From an uncultured Spirochaetales bacterium (GTDB taxonomy: Bacteria; Spirochaetota; Spirochaetia; Sphaerochaetales; Sphaerochaetaceae): a stretch of 64,000 nucleotides of DNA. Each line of letters begins with the position of its first letter. The first letter of the stretch is position 1. Both the position numbers and the translations under genes were made by a program. Shown in pieces: positions 1 to 8,180 of the stretch. Below the pieces are notes generated by a model. The model was given only the letters and a program-made list of their open reading frames with translations. It was not told the DNA's origin and ran no database searches. The stretch is from assembly GCA_949285785.1 (NCBI GenBank), contig CASEAG010000028.1:1-64000 (forward strand). Direction: 5' to 3'.

Positions 1-140
1 ACATCAACAAATACATAGTCGTCATTTAACTGTACAACAGTTCCGGTTACGATCTGACCGTCTTCAATGCCCGCAAGTGACTTTAGATACTGCTCCTGCA
101 GGAGGGACTGCATGTCAGTCATCTGAGTTTCATCTTCCAC
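1..140 (-). CDS. rpsA: Ribosomal protein S1 (N-terminal part, runs off the window)
   Basis: Only the first 46 codons lie in the window. I read them directly from the reverse strand. The residues IEDGQIVTGTVVQLNDDYVF are the start of the first S1 RNA-binding repeat of ribosomal protein S1, which holds mRNA on the 30S subunit. I chose a GTG start at 140 because a strong ribosome site (GGAAGGAG) lies 8 bases upstream; the nearest in-frame ATG is six codons further in. The gene begins 18 bases after cmk, the classical cmk-rpsA pairing. The remaining S1 repeats cannot be seen. Confidence 0.85.
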   Translation of the reverse strand, partial: MEDETQMTDMQSLLQEQYLKSLAGIEDGQIVTGTVVQLNDDYVFVD

Positions 141-158
141 TTCTAATGCTCCTTCCAA

Positions 159-815
159 TTACTTAGCCGCACCCCCGCCGATGGCTGAGCGCACAACTGA
201 GACAACTTTCTCACAAACTTCCCTTATGGTCAAGTGAGAAGTGTCTATATAGAAGGCATCTTCGGCGATTCTGAGGGCCCCTACTTCCTTGTTCCTGTCG
301 TTCTCGTCACGACGCCTGATCAGCTCGAGCACCTCGTCGTATGTCTGACCTTCGCCCTGCTGTTCGATGCGTCTTGCGGCCCGGATCTCGGCGCTTGCGT
401 CGAAGTAGAACTTGCATTCCGCCTGGGGGAAGATCACGGTGGTGGTATCCCTCCCCTCGGTCACGATGTCCATGCTGCCTGCGACCTTGCGGATCTCGTC
501 CGTGACGATGGCCCTTAGACGTGGATCCGAGGAGACGATGGAGGCGTTCATGTCGACCTCCTTCGTATGCAGCTTGTCCTCGATGTCGACACCATCGATG
601 CATATGTCGCCGTCGACGACGCTGATGCTTGTGTTGCGTGCCGTCGCCAGACACGAGTCGCGGTCGCTGCAGTCTCCTCCCCTCATGATATGGGCGTATG
701 TGACAGCCCTGTAGAAGGATCCCGTGTTGAGGAAATAGAAGCCAAGCTCCCTGGCCACAAGTCGTGCGACGGTGCTCTTGCCGCATCCCGCCGGTCCGTC
801 GATTGCAACGATCAT
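159..815 (-). CDS. cmk: Cytidylate kinase
   Basis: Transfers phosphate from ATP to CMP or dCMP in pyrimidine nucleotide recycling; cytoplasmic. The 218 residues open with the P-loop GPAGCGKST (7-15) and continue with the family's STGSFYRA-like segment (here NTGSFYRAVTY, about 30-40), a TEGRDTTTVIFP segment near 120-131 and the arginine-rich lid (RRDENDRNKEVG). The length is normal for the family. The start overlaps the end of the pseudouridine synthase gene by 4 bases and rpsA follows at once, so these are co-transcribed. The canonical GRDIGT is GRDTTT here, a minor change. Confidence 0.96.
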   Translation of the reverse strand: MIVAIDGPAGCGKSTVARLVARELGFYFLNTGSFYRAVTYAHIMRGGDCSDRDSCLATARNTSISVVDGDICIDGVDIEDKLHTKEVDMNASIVSSDPRLRAIVTDEIRKVAGSMDIVTEGRDTTTVIFPQAECKFYFDASAEIRAARRIEQQGEGQTYDEVLELIRRRDENDRNKEVGALRIAEDAFYIDTSHLTIREVCEKVVSVVRSAIGGGAAK

Positions 816-1648
816 CTGCGTTCCTCCTTCCTGTCCCGGGATTGCGATGCATCGCCCTTGGCCTTTCTGGCTGCTTTGCCGAACTTTCTCCTGTCCACGA
901 GAGAGGTCTTTCCGGCTAGAAGGCCGTCGATCTCCTTCCTTGAAAGGTTCCGGAATTCGCCGGGCTGGAGATTGCCCAGCTCGATGCAGCCGATGCGGAT
1001 GCGTGTAAGCCCCTTCACCTCATAGCCGAGGAAGGAGAATATCTTCCTTATCTCCCTGTTCTTTCCTTCCGTGAGGACGACCTTGATGTAGTCGCGGCGC
1101 ATAGGGACCAGGCTGAAGCTGCGGATCCGGTAAGGCTGTGGAATGTCGATGTACAGCCCTTTCAGAGCCTTGTGCAGGTCCTCGACATCCGGCTTCCTGT
1201 CAAGATGGACAAGATACTCCTTCTCGATCTCGTTTCTGGGATGCATGACCTTGTTGGCAAACTCCCCGTCGTTCGAGAACAGGATGAGTCCGTTCGAATC
1301 CTTGTCGAGCCTGCCCACGTTGAAAAGCAGGTTCTGGTCGCGGATCGTTATGAGGTCCCTGGCATAGCGCTCCTCGTTGGGGTCGTAGTTGGTGCACACG
1401 TATCCACGGGGCTTGTTCAACGCGATGTAATAGACCTTGTCGCTTCTCTCGATGGTCTCTCCATCGACCTGGACCACATCATCGTCTCCAACCTTGACGC
1501 CCATTTCGCGGATGACCTTGTTGTTGACCATCACCCTGCCCTGGGAGATCAGATCCTCGCAGAACCTCCTGCCTCCGACTCCGCATTTAGCCATGAACAC
1601 CTGGAGGCGGAGTCTGCCCTCATCATCATTTCTCATGTCTTCCGTCAT
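812..1648 (-). CDS. rluB: rRNA pseudouridine synthase, RluB/RsuA family
   Basis: Converts a uridine in ribosomal RNA (23S in RluB) to pseudouridine. The 278-residue product has an N-terminal S4 RNA-binding domain (RLQVFMAKCGVGGRR), then the catalytic core with NVGRLDKDSNGLILFSNDG, which holds the family aspartate after GRL, and the EGKNREIRK motif. A lysine/arginine-rich tail ends the protein. I start at ATG 1648, which has GGAGAG 7 bases upstream; a longer reading from 1708 has no such site and would sit deep inside scpB. It still overlaps the scpB end by 23 bases. RsuA/RluB/RluE assignment within the family is not certain. Confidence 0.9.
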   Translation of the reverse strand: MTEDMRNDDEGRLRLQVFMAKCGVGGRRFCEDLISQGRVMVNNKVIREMGVKVGDDDVVQVDGETIERSDKVYYIALNKPRGYVCTNYDPNEERYARDLITIRDQNLLFNVGRLDKDSNGLILFSNDGEFANKVMHPRNEIEKEYLVHLDRKPDVEDLHKALKGLYIDIPQPYRIRSFSLVPMRRDYIKVVLTEGKNREIRKIFSFLGYEVKGLTRIRIGCIELGNLQPGEFRNLSRKEIDGLLAGKTSLVDRRKFGKAARKAKGDASQSRDRKEERR

Positions 1649-2225
1649 CGAATAGCTCTCCCTGTTCCTCTTCATCATCCCTGTCGAAGCGCATCCTGTC
1701 GATGGCACTGAGCCTGGGCAGGTCGCTTATGGACTTGAGACCGAACTCGTAGAGGAACTTTCGGCTGGTTCCATACAGGCAGGGGTGTCCCTGCACATCC
1801 TTGCGTCCAACGACCTTGATATACTCCCTCTCCCTGAGAAGACGGACGATGGAGTCCGAAGCGACTCCCCTTATGTTGTCGATCTCCTTACGCGTTATAG
1901 GCTGGCTGTATGCCACGATGGAGAGCGTCTCCATGGCGGCTCTGGTAAGCCTGCGGTCGACCTTGCGCCCATAAGTGGACCTGAGCAGATCGTACAGGTC
2001 GCTACATGGAGAAAACTCGATGGAGCCGTCGGAGTTCTCCTTGAGACGCAGCCCATGCCCCTTCTCCTGATAGACCTCGTCAAGCTCCTTGAGGGCCTTG
2101 TCTACGCTCTTGTCATCCAGACCCGTCATCGATGCCAGACGCTCGCGGTCCATGGCCTCGTTCTCTATGAAGAGCACGGTCTCGACGAGACGTGCTGCTG
2201 TACTCATCAGCGTGTTCCTGGCCAT
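1626..2225 (-). CDS. scpB: Segregation and condensation protein B
   Basis: Kleisin-associated winged-helix protein of the bacterial SMC condensin, needed for chromosome compaction and segregation. The 199-residue sequence carries the two winged-helix blocks typical of ScpB, including TRAAMETLSIVAYSQPITR (about 114-132) and IDNIRGVASDSIVRLL. It begins 3 bases after scpA, and the pairing confirms the call. The C-terminal tail is acidic (DRDDEEEQGELFDD). The smc gene itself is not in the window. Confidence 0.95.
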   Translation of the reverse strand: MARNTLMSTAARLVETVLFIENEAMDRERLASMTGLDDKSVDKALKELDEVYQEKGHGLRLKENSDGSIEFSPCSDLYDLLRSTYGRKVDRRLTRAAMETLSIVAYSQPITRKEIDNIRGVASDSIVRLLREREYIKVVGRKDVQGHPCLYGTSRKFLYEFGLKSISDLPRLSAIDRMRFDRDDEEEQGELFDDGRHEK

Positions 2226-2228
2226 GCT

Positions 2229-3170
2229 TCAATCCTCATCCAGGAGATTCTCCTCCTCGCCGACGAACTCGTCGACCGGATCGGAATCCCCTTCCATCTG
2301 GGCGTCGATCTCCCTCCTGCGATCCTCGCTGATGATGGAGAAGTCGTCAGGATCGTCGAGATCGTTCTCGACCACCTCATCATATTCCTTGTCATACTCG
2401 TCGGCAAGGGACGGGCTCCAGTCATGCGGTCTGAGCACGATGAAGATCTCGCCCTCCGGCTCCTTCTGCTGGAAGAGTATGACCTTGTCCTTCGCCATCT
2501 CCAGAATGGCCATGAAGGAGCAAATGATATGCAGAGGCTGGTCGAAATGCACTATCACCTCGCTGATCGTGATCTGGTCCTGCCTCTCGAAAAGCTCCAT
2601 CATATAGGCCCTCTTCTCCTTTACCGTGACCTCCTGGAAGACGTTGAAGAGCTTGGTGGGTGCCTTCTTCTCGATTATCCTCATGAAAGTGGACAGGAGG
2701 TCGTCGACAGATATGTCACGGAAAAGTTCCTCGTCCTGGAACGGAAGCGCGAAGAAGTTCTCCTTGCGGGGGATGTGGAAGCTGTCCCCCACGGCAGAGC
2801 CCGTCAGCAGGTCCGTATAGCGCTTGTACTTCTGGTATTCGATCAGTCTGTCGACAAGTTCCTGTCGCGGGTCCTCGTATTCCTCGTCGAACTCGACATC
2901 CACAGGCAGCAGCATTCGGCTCTTGATATAGAGCAGATCGGCTGCCATGCGGTAGAAGTCGGCGAGATTCCTGAGTCCCGAGTCCCTGTGCTCCTCGATG
3001 TACTCGAGGAACTGGCTCGTGATCTCGGCTATGGGTATGTCGTAGATGTTGATCTCGGACTTCTGTATCTGATAGAGCAGAAGATCGAGCGGGCCCTCGA
3101 ACTCAGGGGTTCTGAAGACCTGCTTCTCCTCGGGATTGAAGATGAGATCGACACTATCGTCCGCTGCCAC
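2229..3170 (-). CDS. scpA: Segregation and condensation protein A (kleisin)
   Basis: Bridges the SMC heads and recruits ScpB in the condensin complex. In the 313-residue product the N-terminal kleisin signature is clear: FEGPLDLLLYQIQKSEINIY (about 24-43), then the ADFYRMAADLLYIKSRMLLP helix. The length exceeds the usual roughly 250 residues because of a long acidic C-terminal tail (residues about 270-313, DKEYDEVVENDLDDPDDF and beyond). It is translated between recA, 2 bases upstream, and scpB, in one operon. Confidence 0.94.
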   Translation of the reverse strand: MAADDSVDLIFNPEEKQVFRTPEFEGPLDLLLYQIQKSEINIYDIPIAEITSQFLEYIEEHRDSGLRNLADFYRMAADLLYIKSRMLLPVDVEFDEEYEDPRQELVDRLIEYQKYKRYTDLLTGSAVGDSFHIPRKENFFALPFQDEELFRDISVDDLLSTFMRIIEKKAPTKLFNVFQEVTVKEKRAYMMELFERQDQITISEVIVHFDQPLHIICSFMAILEMAKDKVILFQQKEPEGEIFIVLRPHDWSPSLADEYDKEYDEVVENDLDDPDDFSIISEDRRREIDAQMEGDSDPVDEFVGEEENLLDED

Positions 3171-3172
3171 GA

Positions 3173-4255
3173 CTATTCCTTGTCACTTTTGCCGGCCTTG
3201 CCTGCATCATCACTGACGGTACTCTGGCTGTGGCTTGGGAACATGCGCTCGCGCAGTCTCCTGACCAGTTCGTCGGTCACCTCGGGATGCGACTCGAAGT
3301 ACTCTATCGTCTTCTCCCTTCCCTGCCCGATCTTCTCGCCGTCATATGAGAACCATGAGCCGGACTTCTCGACGAACTCGTACTTGAGAGCGGCATCCAG
3401 CACGCTTCCGACATAGCTTATGCCTTTTCCGAACAGCAGATCCAGCTCGCACTTCTTGAATGGAGGAGCGACCTTGTTCTTGACGATCTTGACGCGGACA
3501 CGGTTGCCATACAGCTCGTCCTGGTTCTTTCCAAGGGAGTCGATCTTGCGCACGTCCATCCTTATGGATGCATAGAACTTTAGCGCGTTTCCTCCGGTGG
3601 TCGTCTCGGGATTGCCGAACATGACGCCGATCTTCATCCTGAGCTGATTGATGAAGATGATCGTCGTGTTGCTCTTGGCAAGTATTCCGGTGAGCTTCCT
3701 CAGGGCCTGGCTCATCAGCCTGGCCTGTACGCCCATGTGGCTGTCGCCCATCTCGCCCTCGATCTCCGCCTGGGGAGTGAGCGCCGCCACAGAGTCGACG
3801 ACTATGATGTCGACGGCACCGGAGCGCACGAGCGACTCGGCGATCTCGAGCGCCTGCTCTCCGTTGTCAGGCTGGCTGATCCAAAGCTCGTTGATGTCGA
3901 CTCCGAGATTCTTCGCATATGTCGGGTCGAGGGCATGCTCTGCATCGATGAACGCCGCGATGCCGCCCATCTTCTGACTCTCCGCGATGGCATGCAGTGC
4001 CAGCGTGGTCTTTCCCGAGCTCTCCGGCCCGTATATCTCGATGATCCTCCCCTTCGGGTATCCTCCTACCCCAAGCGCCTCGTCGAGAAGAAGGCTTCCG
4101 GATGGGATCACCTCCACATCCATGGTCCCCTGGGCGTCGCCCAGCTTCATCAGGGAGCCTTTGCCAAACTGCTTGTCAATCTGGCTTCTTGCGGCCTCGA
4201 GCGCCTCGGAACGGGCCTTGTGAACATCGTTGGAAATCTCTGCGATCCTTGCCAT
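3173..4255 (-). CDS. recA: Recombinase RecA
   Basis: DNA-dependent ATPase that pairs homologous strands in recombination and repair. The 360 residues include the Walker A motif GPESSGKTT (about 75-83), Walker [13 protein letters not shown], and the L2-type loop [18 protein letters not shown]. There is no intein. The tail after about residue 335 is charged and variable, as usual. A ribosome site (AGGAG) precedes the ATG. The gene sits between dtd and scpA; I could not find a LexA-type operator in the 35-base space upstream, so SOS control is not indicated. Confidence 0.98.
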   Translation of the reverse strand: MARIAEISNDVHKARSEALEAARSQIDKQFGKGSLMKLGDAQGTMDVEVIPSGSLLLDEALGVGGYPKGRIIEIYGPESSGKTTLALHAIAESQKMGGIAAFIDAEHALDPTYAKNLGVDINELWISQPDNGEQALEIAESLVRSGAVDIIVVDSVAALTPQAEIEGEMGDSHMGVQARLMSQALRKLTGILAKSNTTIIFINQLRMKIGVMFGNPETTTGGNALKFYASIRMDVRKIDSLGKNQDELYGNRVRVKIVKNKVAPPFKKCELDLLFGKGISYVGSVLDAALKYEFVEKSGSWFSYDGEKIGQGREKTIEYFESHPEVTDELVRRLRERMFPSHSQSTVSDDAGKAGKSDKE

Positions 4256-4290
4256 TTATGAACTCCTATATCTCCATATACACGATCAAG

Positions 4291-4749
4291 TCATCTTTTG
4301 TGCACGAGCCTCTTTGAATCGAGGATGAAGGTCTCCGGCCCATCGTTCACGTAAGACACTTTCATATGCGCACCGAAGACGCCACACTCCACATGATGTC
4401 CCATCGCGCCGAGCATCGATGCGGCCTTTTCGTAGTACAGCCTTGCGACTTCGCCCGGTGCGGCGTTGTCGAACCCCGGCCTGTTGCCTTTGTAGACATC
4501 ACCTGCAAGAGTGAACTGGCTGATGAAAAGCACATCGCCGCCGCTCTGGGAGAGGGACAGGTTCATCTTGCCGTTTTCATCCTTGAAGATCCTCAGCCTC
4601 ATCATCTTCTCGAGGAAGGGGGCCAGGATGGATTCGTCATCATCCTTCTCGACGCCGAAGTAGACGAGCATGCCGCGGTCAATGTGACCGACCGGCCTGC
4701 CTTCGACACTGACTGTGGCGTCCTCGACGCTCTGTATCACGGCCAGCAT
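4291..4749 (-). CDS. dtd: D-aminoacyl-tRNA deacylase
   Basis: Hydrolyses D-amino acids (and mischarged glycine) from tRNA, a chiral proofreading step. At 152 residues it has the normal length. Both catalytic signatures are visible: the SQFTL motif (FISQFTLAGD, about 75-84) and the C-terminal NDGPET motif, a variant of NxGP[V/F]T, with FGAHMKVSYVNDGP preceding it. The start codon overlaps the stop of rpe by one base, so translation is probably coupled. Confidence 0.94.
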   Translation of the reverse strand: MLAVIQSVEDATVSVEGRPVGHIDRGMLVYFGVEKDDDESILAPFLEKMMRLRIFKDENGKMNLSLSQSGGDVLFISQFTLAGDVYKGNRPGFDNAAPGEVARLYYEKAASMLGAMGHHVECGVFGAHMKVSYVNDGPETFILDSKRLVHKR

Positions 4750-5426
4750 CAGCTGAAGCTCTCCAAGGCAAGTTCATGCATCTTCCGGATGAAGGCACCC
4801 CGGTCATCGGAATCGAAGAACGCGCTTCCGGTCACGGCGATGTCGGCTCCTGCAGCGACGACGTCCTGGATCGTGTCGAGGTTGACTCCTCCATCGACGC
4901 TGATCAGGAAATCGAAATCCTCGGCCTTCCGGATTTCGGCCAGCTGGACGATCTTGTCCAGACAGCTCTGTATGAGCTTCTGTCCTCCGAATCCAGGATT
5001 GACCGTCATCACCAGGACAAGGTCCACCATGTCGAGCAGCGGAACGATGGATGATACGGGGGTGCTCGGAACGATCGAGATCCCGCATCGTGCACCGCCG
5101 TTCCTTATCTGCGTCAATGCCCGATGCAGATGTATCGTGCTCTCCTGATGTATCGTGATGTAGTCGCAGCCTGCATCGATGAAACGGTCAATCTGCGACT
5201 CCGGAGAGGTGATCATCAGATGAGCATCGAAGACAAGGCTGCTATGCGGCCTGATGTCCTTGACCAGCTTCGGTCCGAACGTGATCTGGGGCACGAAGAC
5301 GCCGTCCATGATATCGAAATGGACGATGCCAGCACCACTTGCCTCTACCTGCCCGACCGCTTCCCTGATGTCCGAGAAGTCGGCGGAGAGTATCGAAGGC
5401 GCGATTTCAATTCTCCTGCCGCTCAT
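4749..5426 (-). CDS. rpe: Ribulose-phosphate 3-epimerase
   Basis: Interconverts ribulose 5-phosphate and xylulose 5-phosphate in the pentose phosphate pathway. The 225-residue TIM barrel shows IAPSILSADF at the N-terminus, the metal/catalytic HFDIMDGVFVP, FDAHLMI, VNPGFGGQ and the second catalytic aspartate in ISVDGGVN, followed by TGSAFF phosphate binding. I use ATG 5426 because homology begins right after it; an upstream TTG at 5456 would add ten unrelated residues. No Shine-Dalgarno is visible. A TATACT box ends 8 bases before the ATG, so this may be another leaderless start. Confidence 0.93.
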   Translation of the reverse strand: MSGRRIEIAPSILSADFSDIREAVGQVEASGAGIVHFDIMDGVFVPQITFGPKLVKDIRPHSSLVFDAHLMITSPESQIDRFIDAGCDYITIHQESTIHLHRALTQIRNGGARCGISIVPSTPVSSIVPLLDMVDLVLVMTVNPGFGGQKLIQSCLDKIVQLAEIRKAEDFDFLISVDGGVNLDTIQDVVAAGADIAVTGSAFFDSDDRGAFIRKMHELALESFS

Positions 5427-5467
5427 GTCGATGAAGTATATACCAAAACAGGGCAAGGTGGGAATAA

Positions 5468-6157
5468 TCAGCCGACCCCGAGATCGGTGTTCTCTATCAG
5501 CACCTCCGCCTTCGGGCTTCTCCTGATGATCGGAGCAAGCCTGTCCACGAAGACCTTGGCAAGCGCATCGTCCCTCCTGACAGTCGTCGAATTCGGGCAG
5601 AACAGGTTCACGGAATAATATGAGAACAGACTGTCGGCGATCTCAACAGACTGCATTATGTCATCCTCGCTCTGTCCCTCCACCCCGGCAAGAAGGCAAA
5701 CCCCATCGAAGTGTTCTGTAATCATCTCGGGCGTGACATCACGTGGAATCCCCTTGTTCCAGGCCGAGCGCAGGTCAGGATTGAACGATTCGACTCCGGT
5801 GCGGTAGTGGACACGGCAGTTGAAGTTCCTGGAGAAGTCCTCAAGCCGGTTGCGATACATCCAGTGCGCTTCGAACCATAGGTCGTCTATGCCCTTTTCA
5901 TCAACCAGACGGGCGATTGCGGAAACCGTCCTGTCATCCAGCTCCATGGCGGATCCCGAGTCGATGATGTCCAGGACACCGTATCGGCCGGTGACGCGCT
6001 CAAGAACAGGCCTGTTGACGGAATACGGATCGTGTGACGTGTCGAGAAAATAGTCGCAAAATGAGCAGCGACGCCATCTGCATCCCGTGCCCTGGAGGAG
6101 CAGGAACTCTCTTCTGAAGCCCGAATCGATCGTACTGTATCTTACGAGTCCACTCAT
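5468..6157 (-). CDS. Radical SAM enzyme, probable queuine lyase (QueL-like)
   Basis: A 229-residue radical SAM protein. The cysteine motif is GCRWRRCSFCDY near residues 25-36, that is C-x4-C-x2-C, one residue wider than the classical C-x3-C-x2-C. Other conserved-looking blocks are GVLDIIDSGSAMEL, LWFEAHWMYR and VHYRTGVESFNPDLR. Its ATG overlaps the TGA of the queuosine-precursor transporter by 4 bases (ATGA), so the two are coupled. Known biology: a radical SAM queuine lyase (QueL) turns salvaged queuine into a precursor for Tgt, and tgt and queA are both in this window. The substrate is inferred from context, not shown. The reading frame is open further upstream to 6616, but that part overlaps the transporter. 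Confidence 0.68.
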   Translation of the reverse strand: MSGLVRYSTIDSGFRREFLLLQGTGCRWRRCSFCDYFLDTSHDPYSVNRPVLERVTGRYGVLDIIDSGSAMELDDRTVSAIARLVDEKGIDDLWFEAHWMYRNRLEDFSRNFNCRVHYRTGVESFNPDLRSAWNKGIPRDVTPEMITEHFDGVCLLAGVEGQSEDDIMQSVEIADSLFSYYSVNLFCPNSTTVRRDDALAKVFVDRLAPIIRRSPKAEVLIENTDLGVG

Positions 6158-6825
6158 AGGAACCTCCTTTTGAGGAATCCTATGCAGCCATAGGCCAGAG
6201 GTGTGCCGAATAGTATCTCGATGACGAGCTTCGCGACATACTGTACGACGATCATGAAGACGATGTCGGCGGCGGGAACCGTACCGACGAATGCGATCAG
6301 GACGAAGAGGACGGTATCGAAGAGATAGCCGACCGCAGACGATCCGACCGTCCTTATCCAGAGGTGGGCGTCGCCATGCTGCAGTCTGCGGATCAGGACA
6401 AGGCTTCCGGCATTCGCCAGTCCTCCAAGCAGGAACGAGATGAGAGAGGCGACGACGATCCTGGGCACATATGTGTAGACCGTCGCGTATGCATCCTGCA
6501 TGTACTGCATGTAGTCGGGATAAGGCAGCGCCACTCCTATTCCGGTGAAGAGGACAAGCAGCGCGTTGCACATGAACGTCAGCAGAATGACACGGCGTGC
6601 AGTCCTGTATCCCCATACCTCCGCCAGCACATCACCGAGCATGTATGTGAACGGGAAGGTCAATGTTCCGGCATCGAAGAGCGAGAGTGAACCTATTCTT
6701 ATGACCTTGACCGCCATGAGGTTCGCCGTCAGATAGAGTGTCACCAGAAGTGCGCTGATCACGACAAGCGGCGTGAAGTCGCCTTTCCGGTTTTGAGAAG
6801 GGTTTTCCGGTACCTTGGTATTCAT
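6154..6825 (-). CDS. yhhQ: Queuosine precursor transporter, YhhQ/VUT family
   Basis: Integral membrane protein that takes up preQ0, preQ1 or queuine. The 223 residues contain about six hydrophobic segments and the family hallmark TANLMAVKVI followed by FDAGTLTFPFTYMLGDVLAEVWGY split over about residues 35-75 (loop with the conserved aspartate and glutamate). I start at ATG 6825, 7 bases after a TATATT box; the in-frame ATG at 6849 lies upstream of that box. No ribosome site is present, so the message is probably leaderless. The next gene is the probable queuine lyase. Confidence 0.9.
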   Translation of the reverse strand: MNTKVPENPSQNRKGDFTPLVVISALLVTLYLTANLMAVKVIRIGSLSLFDAGTLTFPFTYMLGDVLAEVWGYRTARRVILLTFMCNALLVLFTGIGVALPYPDYMQYMQDAYATVYTYVPRIVVASLISFLLGGLANAGSLVLIRRLQHGDAHLWIRTVGSSAVGYLFDTVLFVLIAFVGTVPAADIVFMIVVQYVAKLVIEILFGTPLAYGCIGFLKRRFL

Positions 6826-6832
6826 GCTGGGC

Positions 6833-6862
6833 AATATAGCAACACGCATTCATTTTACGCAA
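6833..6862 (-). promoter_or_regulatory. Promoter of yhhQ, leaderless type
   Basis: TTGCGT (6862-6857) and TATATT (6838-6833) with an 18-base spacer, then only 7 bases to the yhhQ ATG at 6825. Transcription would begin at or next to the start codon. Confidence 0.6.
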
Positions 6863-6868
6863 TACCTG

Positions 6869-6898
6869 TTGCATCGGCAGCCGACGAGAAACTAGAAT
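6869..6898 (+). promoter_or_regulatory. Promoter of the AI-2E family gene, leaderless type
   Basis: TTGCAT (6869-6874) and TAGAAT (6893-6898) with an 18-base spacer, then 6 bases to the ATG at 6905. It stands back to back with the yhhQ promoter, the two -35 boxes being 6 bases apart. Confidence 0.6.
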
Positions 6899-6904
6899 CA
6901 TGGC

Positions 6905-8056
6905 ATGGACAAGAAGAAGTTCCTGAGCATCCTCGCACTCGGCTCGATCCTCGTGATCCTCTACACGTTCCTATCGCATGTGGACATCGCAGTCTCGTCG
7001 ATCGGCGGCTTCCTCGCATCGACGTTCTCGACGCTCTTCTTCGGCATAGTCCTTGCCTTCATACTCGACATACCCGTATCGTTCTTCGAGAACAGGCTGA
7101 GAAGAACAGGAAAGCGTCTGCTTGTGCGATCCGCCAGACCGCTCAGCATACTCGTCTCGCTGGTGATCTTCTTTCTTCTGGTCGCCGTCGTCCTTGGTTT
7201 CATAATCCCCTCCACCATCGACGCCATCTCCATGATATCGCAGTCCATCGTCCTGCTTTCCGACAGGCTTCAGGGAGACTTCACCAACGAGGAGCCGGGA
7301 TTCGATGCAGCTCTTCACAGCCTCCTCAACTGGCTGGACATGAGCCTCGATGAGCTAGGAGAGCGGATCCGCGACTTCGCAAGGGACAATTCGCCTCGCT
7401 TCATCACATCGACGTTCAACACGATACTCGGCACGATCTCCAGCTTCGTCACCTTCTTCGTCGCCCTGGTGTTCGCCATATACTTCGTCTCGTCCAAGGG
7501 TATGCTTTCGCGTCATGCGCTGTATGTCCTGGAGCTGATTGACAGACCGAGTATCTCCGCATATGCCTGCCATCTTGCGCAGATCAGCTACAGGGCGTTC
7601 CGGCACTTCGTCATAGCCCAGGCGCTCGAGGCCGTCATAATCGGTGCACTGTGCACGCTGGGGATGTTCCTGCTTCGTCTGCCGAATGCGGCGATGATCG
7701 GTGTCCTCACCGGTGTCACGGCCCTTGTTCCCGTATACGGCGCCTTCATCGGTGCGATATTCGGTGCGATCGTCATCGCGGTCTCCAGCCCACTCCAGGC
7801 CATCGCGTTCGCCGTATTCATAATCATACTCCAGCAGCTCGAGGGAAATCTCATCTATCCAAGGGTCGTTGGAGGCTCCCTCGGTCTGCCATCTGTCTAC
7901 ACCTTCGCTCTCGTCACTGTGTGCGGCGCGGCCTTCGGTCTTGTCGGAATGCTGTTCGCCGTCCCCGTTGGTTCGATCTGCTACACGCTCCTGAAGGAGA
8001 GACGTGTGCACATGATGGAGGAGAAGACCAGGGCATGGAACGATAGCGGAGATTGA
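6905..8056 (+). CDS. AI-2E family transporter (membrane permease)
   Basis: A 383-residue polytopic inner-membrane protein of the AI-2E/UPF0118 family, whose members export small molecules or exchange Na+/H+; the substrate here is unknown. Two hydrophobic segments open the protein (FLSILALGSILVILYTFL), a soluble region with helices follows (about 95-165), and the C-terminal half has the conserved membrane block with VTALVPVYGAFIGAIFGAIV and QQLEGNLIYPRVVGGSLGLP, the family signature. There is no ribosome site; the ATG follows the -10 box by 6 bases. The gene stands alone, divergent from yhhQ. Confidence 0.85.
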   Translation: MDKKKFLSILALGSILVILYTFLSHVDIAVSSIGGFLASTFSTLFFGIVLAFILDIPVSFFENRLRRTGKRLLVRSARPLSILVSLVIFFLLVAVVLGFIIPSTIDAISMISQSIVLLSDRLQGDFTNEEPGFDAALHSLLNWLDMSLDELGERIRDFARDNSPRFITSTFNTILGTISSFVTFFVALVFAIYFVSSKGMLSRHALYVLELIDRPSISAYACHLAQISYRAFRHFVIAQALEAVIIGALCTLGMFLLRLPNAAMIGVLTGVTALVPVYGAFIGAIFGAIVIAVSSPLQAIAFAVFIIILQQLEGNLIYPRVVGGSLGLPSVYTFALVTVCGAAFGLVGMLFAVPVGSICYTLLKERRVHMMEEKTRAWNDSGD

Positions 8057-8058
8057 GT

Positions 8059-8087
8059 TTGCCAAATGCGCCGAAAGGTGATATATT
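8059..8087 (+). promoter_or_regulatory. Promoter of greA
   Basis: TTGCCA (8059-8064), 17-base spacer, TATATT (8082-8087). The first base pairs follow the AI-2E stop codon directly. A start near 8094 gives a leader of about 87 bases that includes the terminator hairpin below. Confidence 0.65.
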
Positions 8088-8109
8088 GGAATCACATCCG
8101 AACTACGTC

Positions 8110-8141
8110 ACCGAGCAGGTCTTCCTGCCCGGTCATTTTTT
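8110..8141 (+). terminator. Intrinsic terminator in the greA leader
   Basis: Stem ACCGAGCAGG (8110-8119) with CCTGCCCGGT (8124-8133), one A-C mismatch, loop TCTT, then six T (8136-8141). It lies between the greA promoter and the greA ribosome site, so it may attenuate greA as well as end the upstream message. Confidence 0.7.
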
Positions 8142-8180
8142 CGTAAGCGGATAGCGACAGATTCGGAGGTTCCACGACAG

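Noticed and set aside
1785-3416. A 543-residue plus-strand frame opposite scpB, scpA and recA
   Set aside because: Low-complexity leucine/valine-rich composition, as expected for a mirror frame.
4256-4290. LexA-type operator upstream of recA
   Set aside because: I see no inverted repeat of either the Gram-negative or Gram-positive SOS box type in the 35-base gap.
6158-6616. A longer form of the radical SAM gene starting at 6616
   Set aside because: The added part overlaps yhhQ in another frame and reads as random arginine-rich sequence; the ATGA overlap at 6154-6157 defines the start.
6826-6904. A preQ1 riboswitch upstream of yhhQ
   Set aside because: The space of 79 bases holds two back-to-back promoters and leaves almost no transcribed leader.
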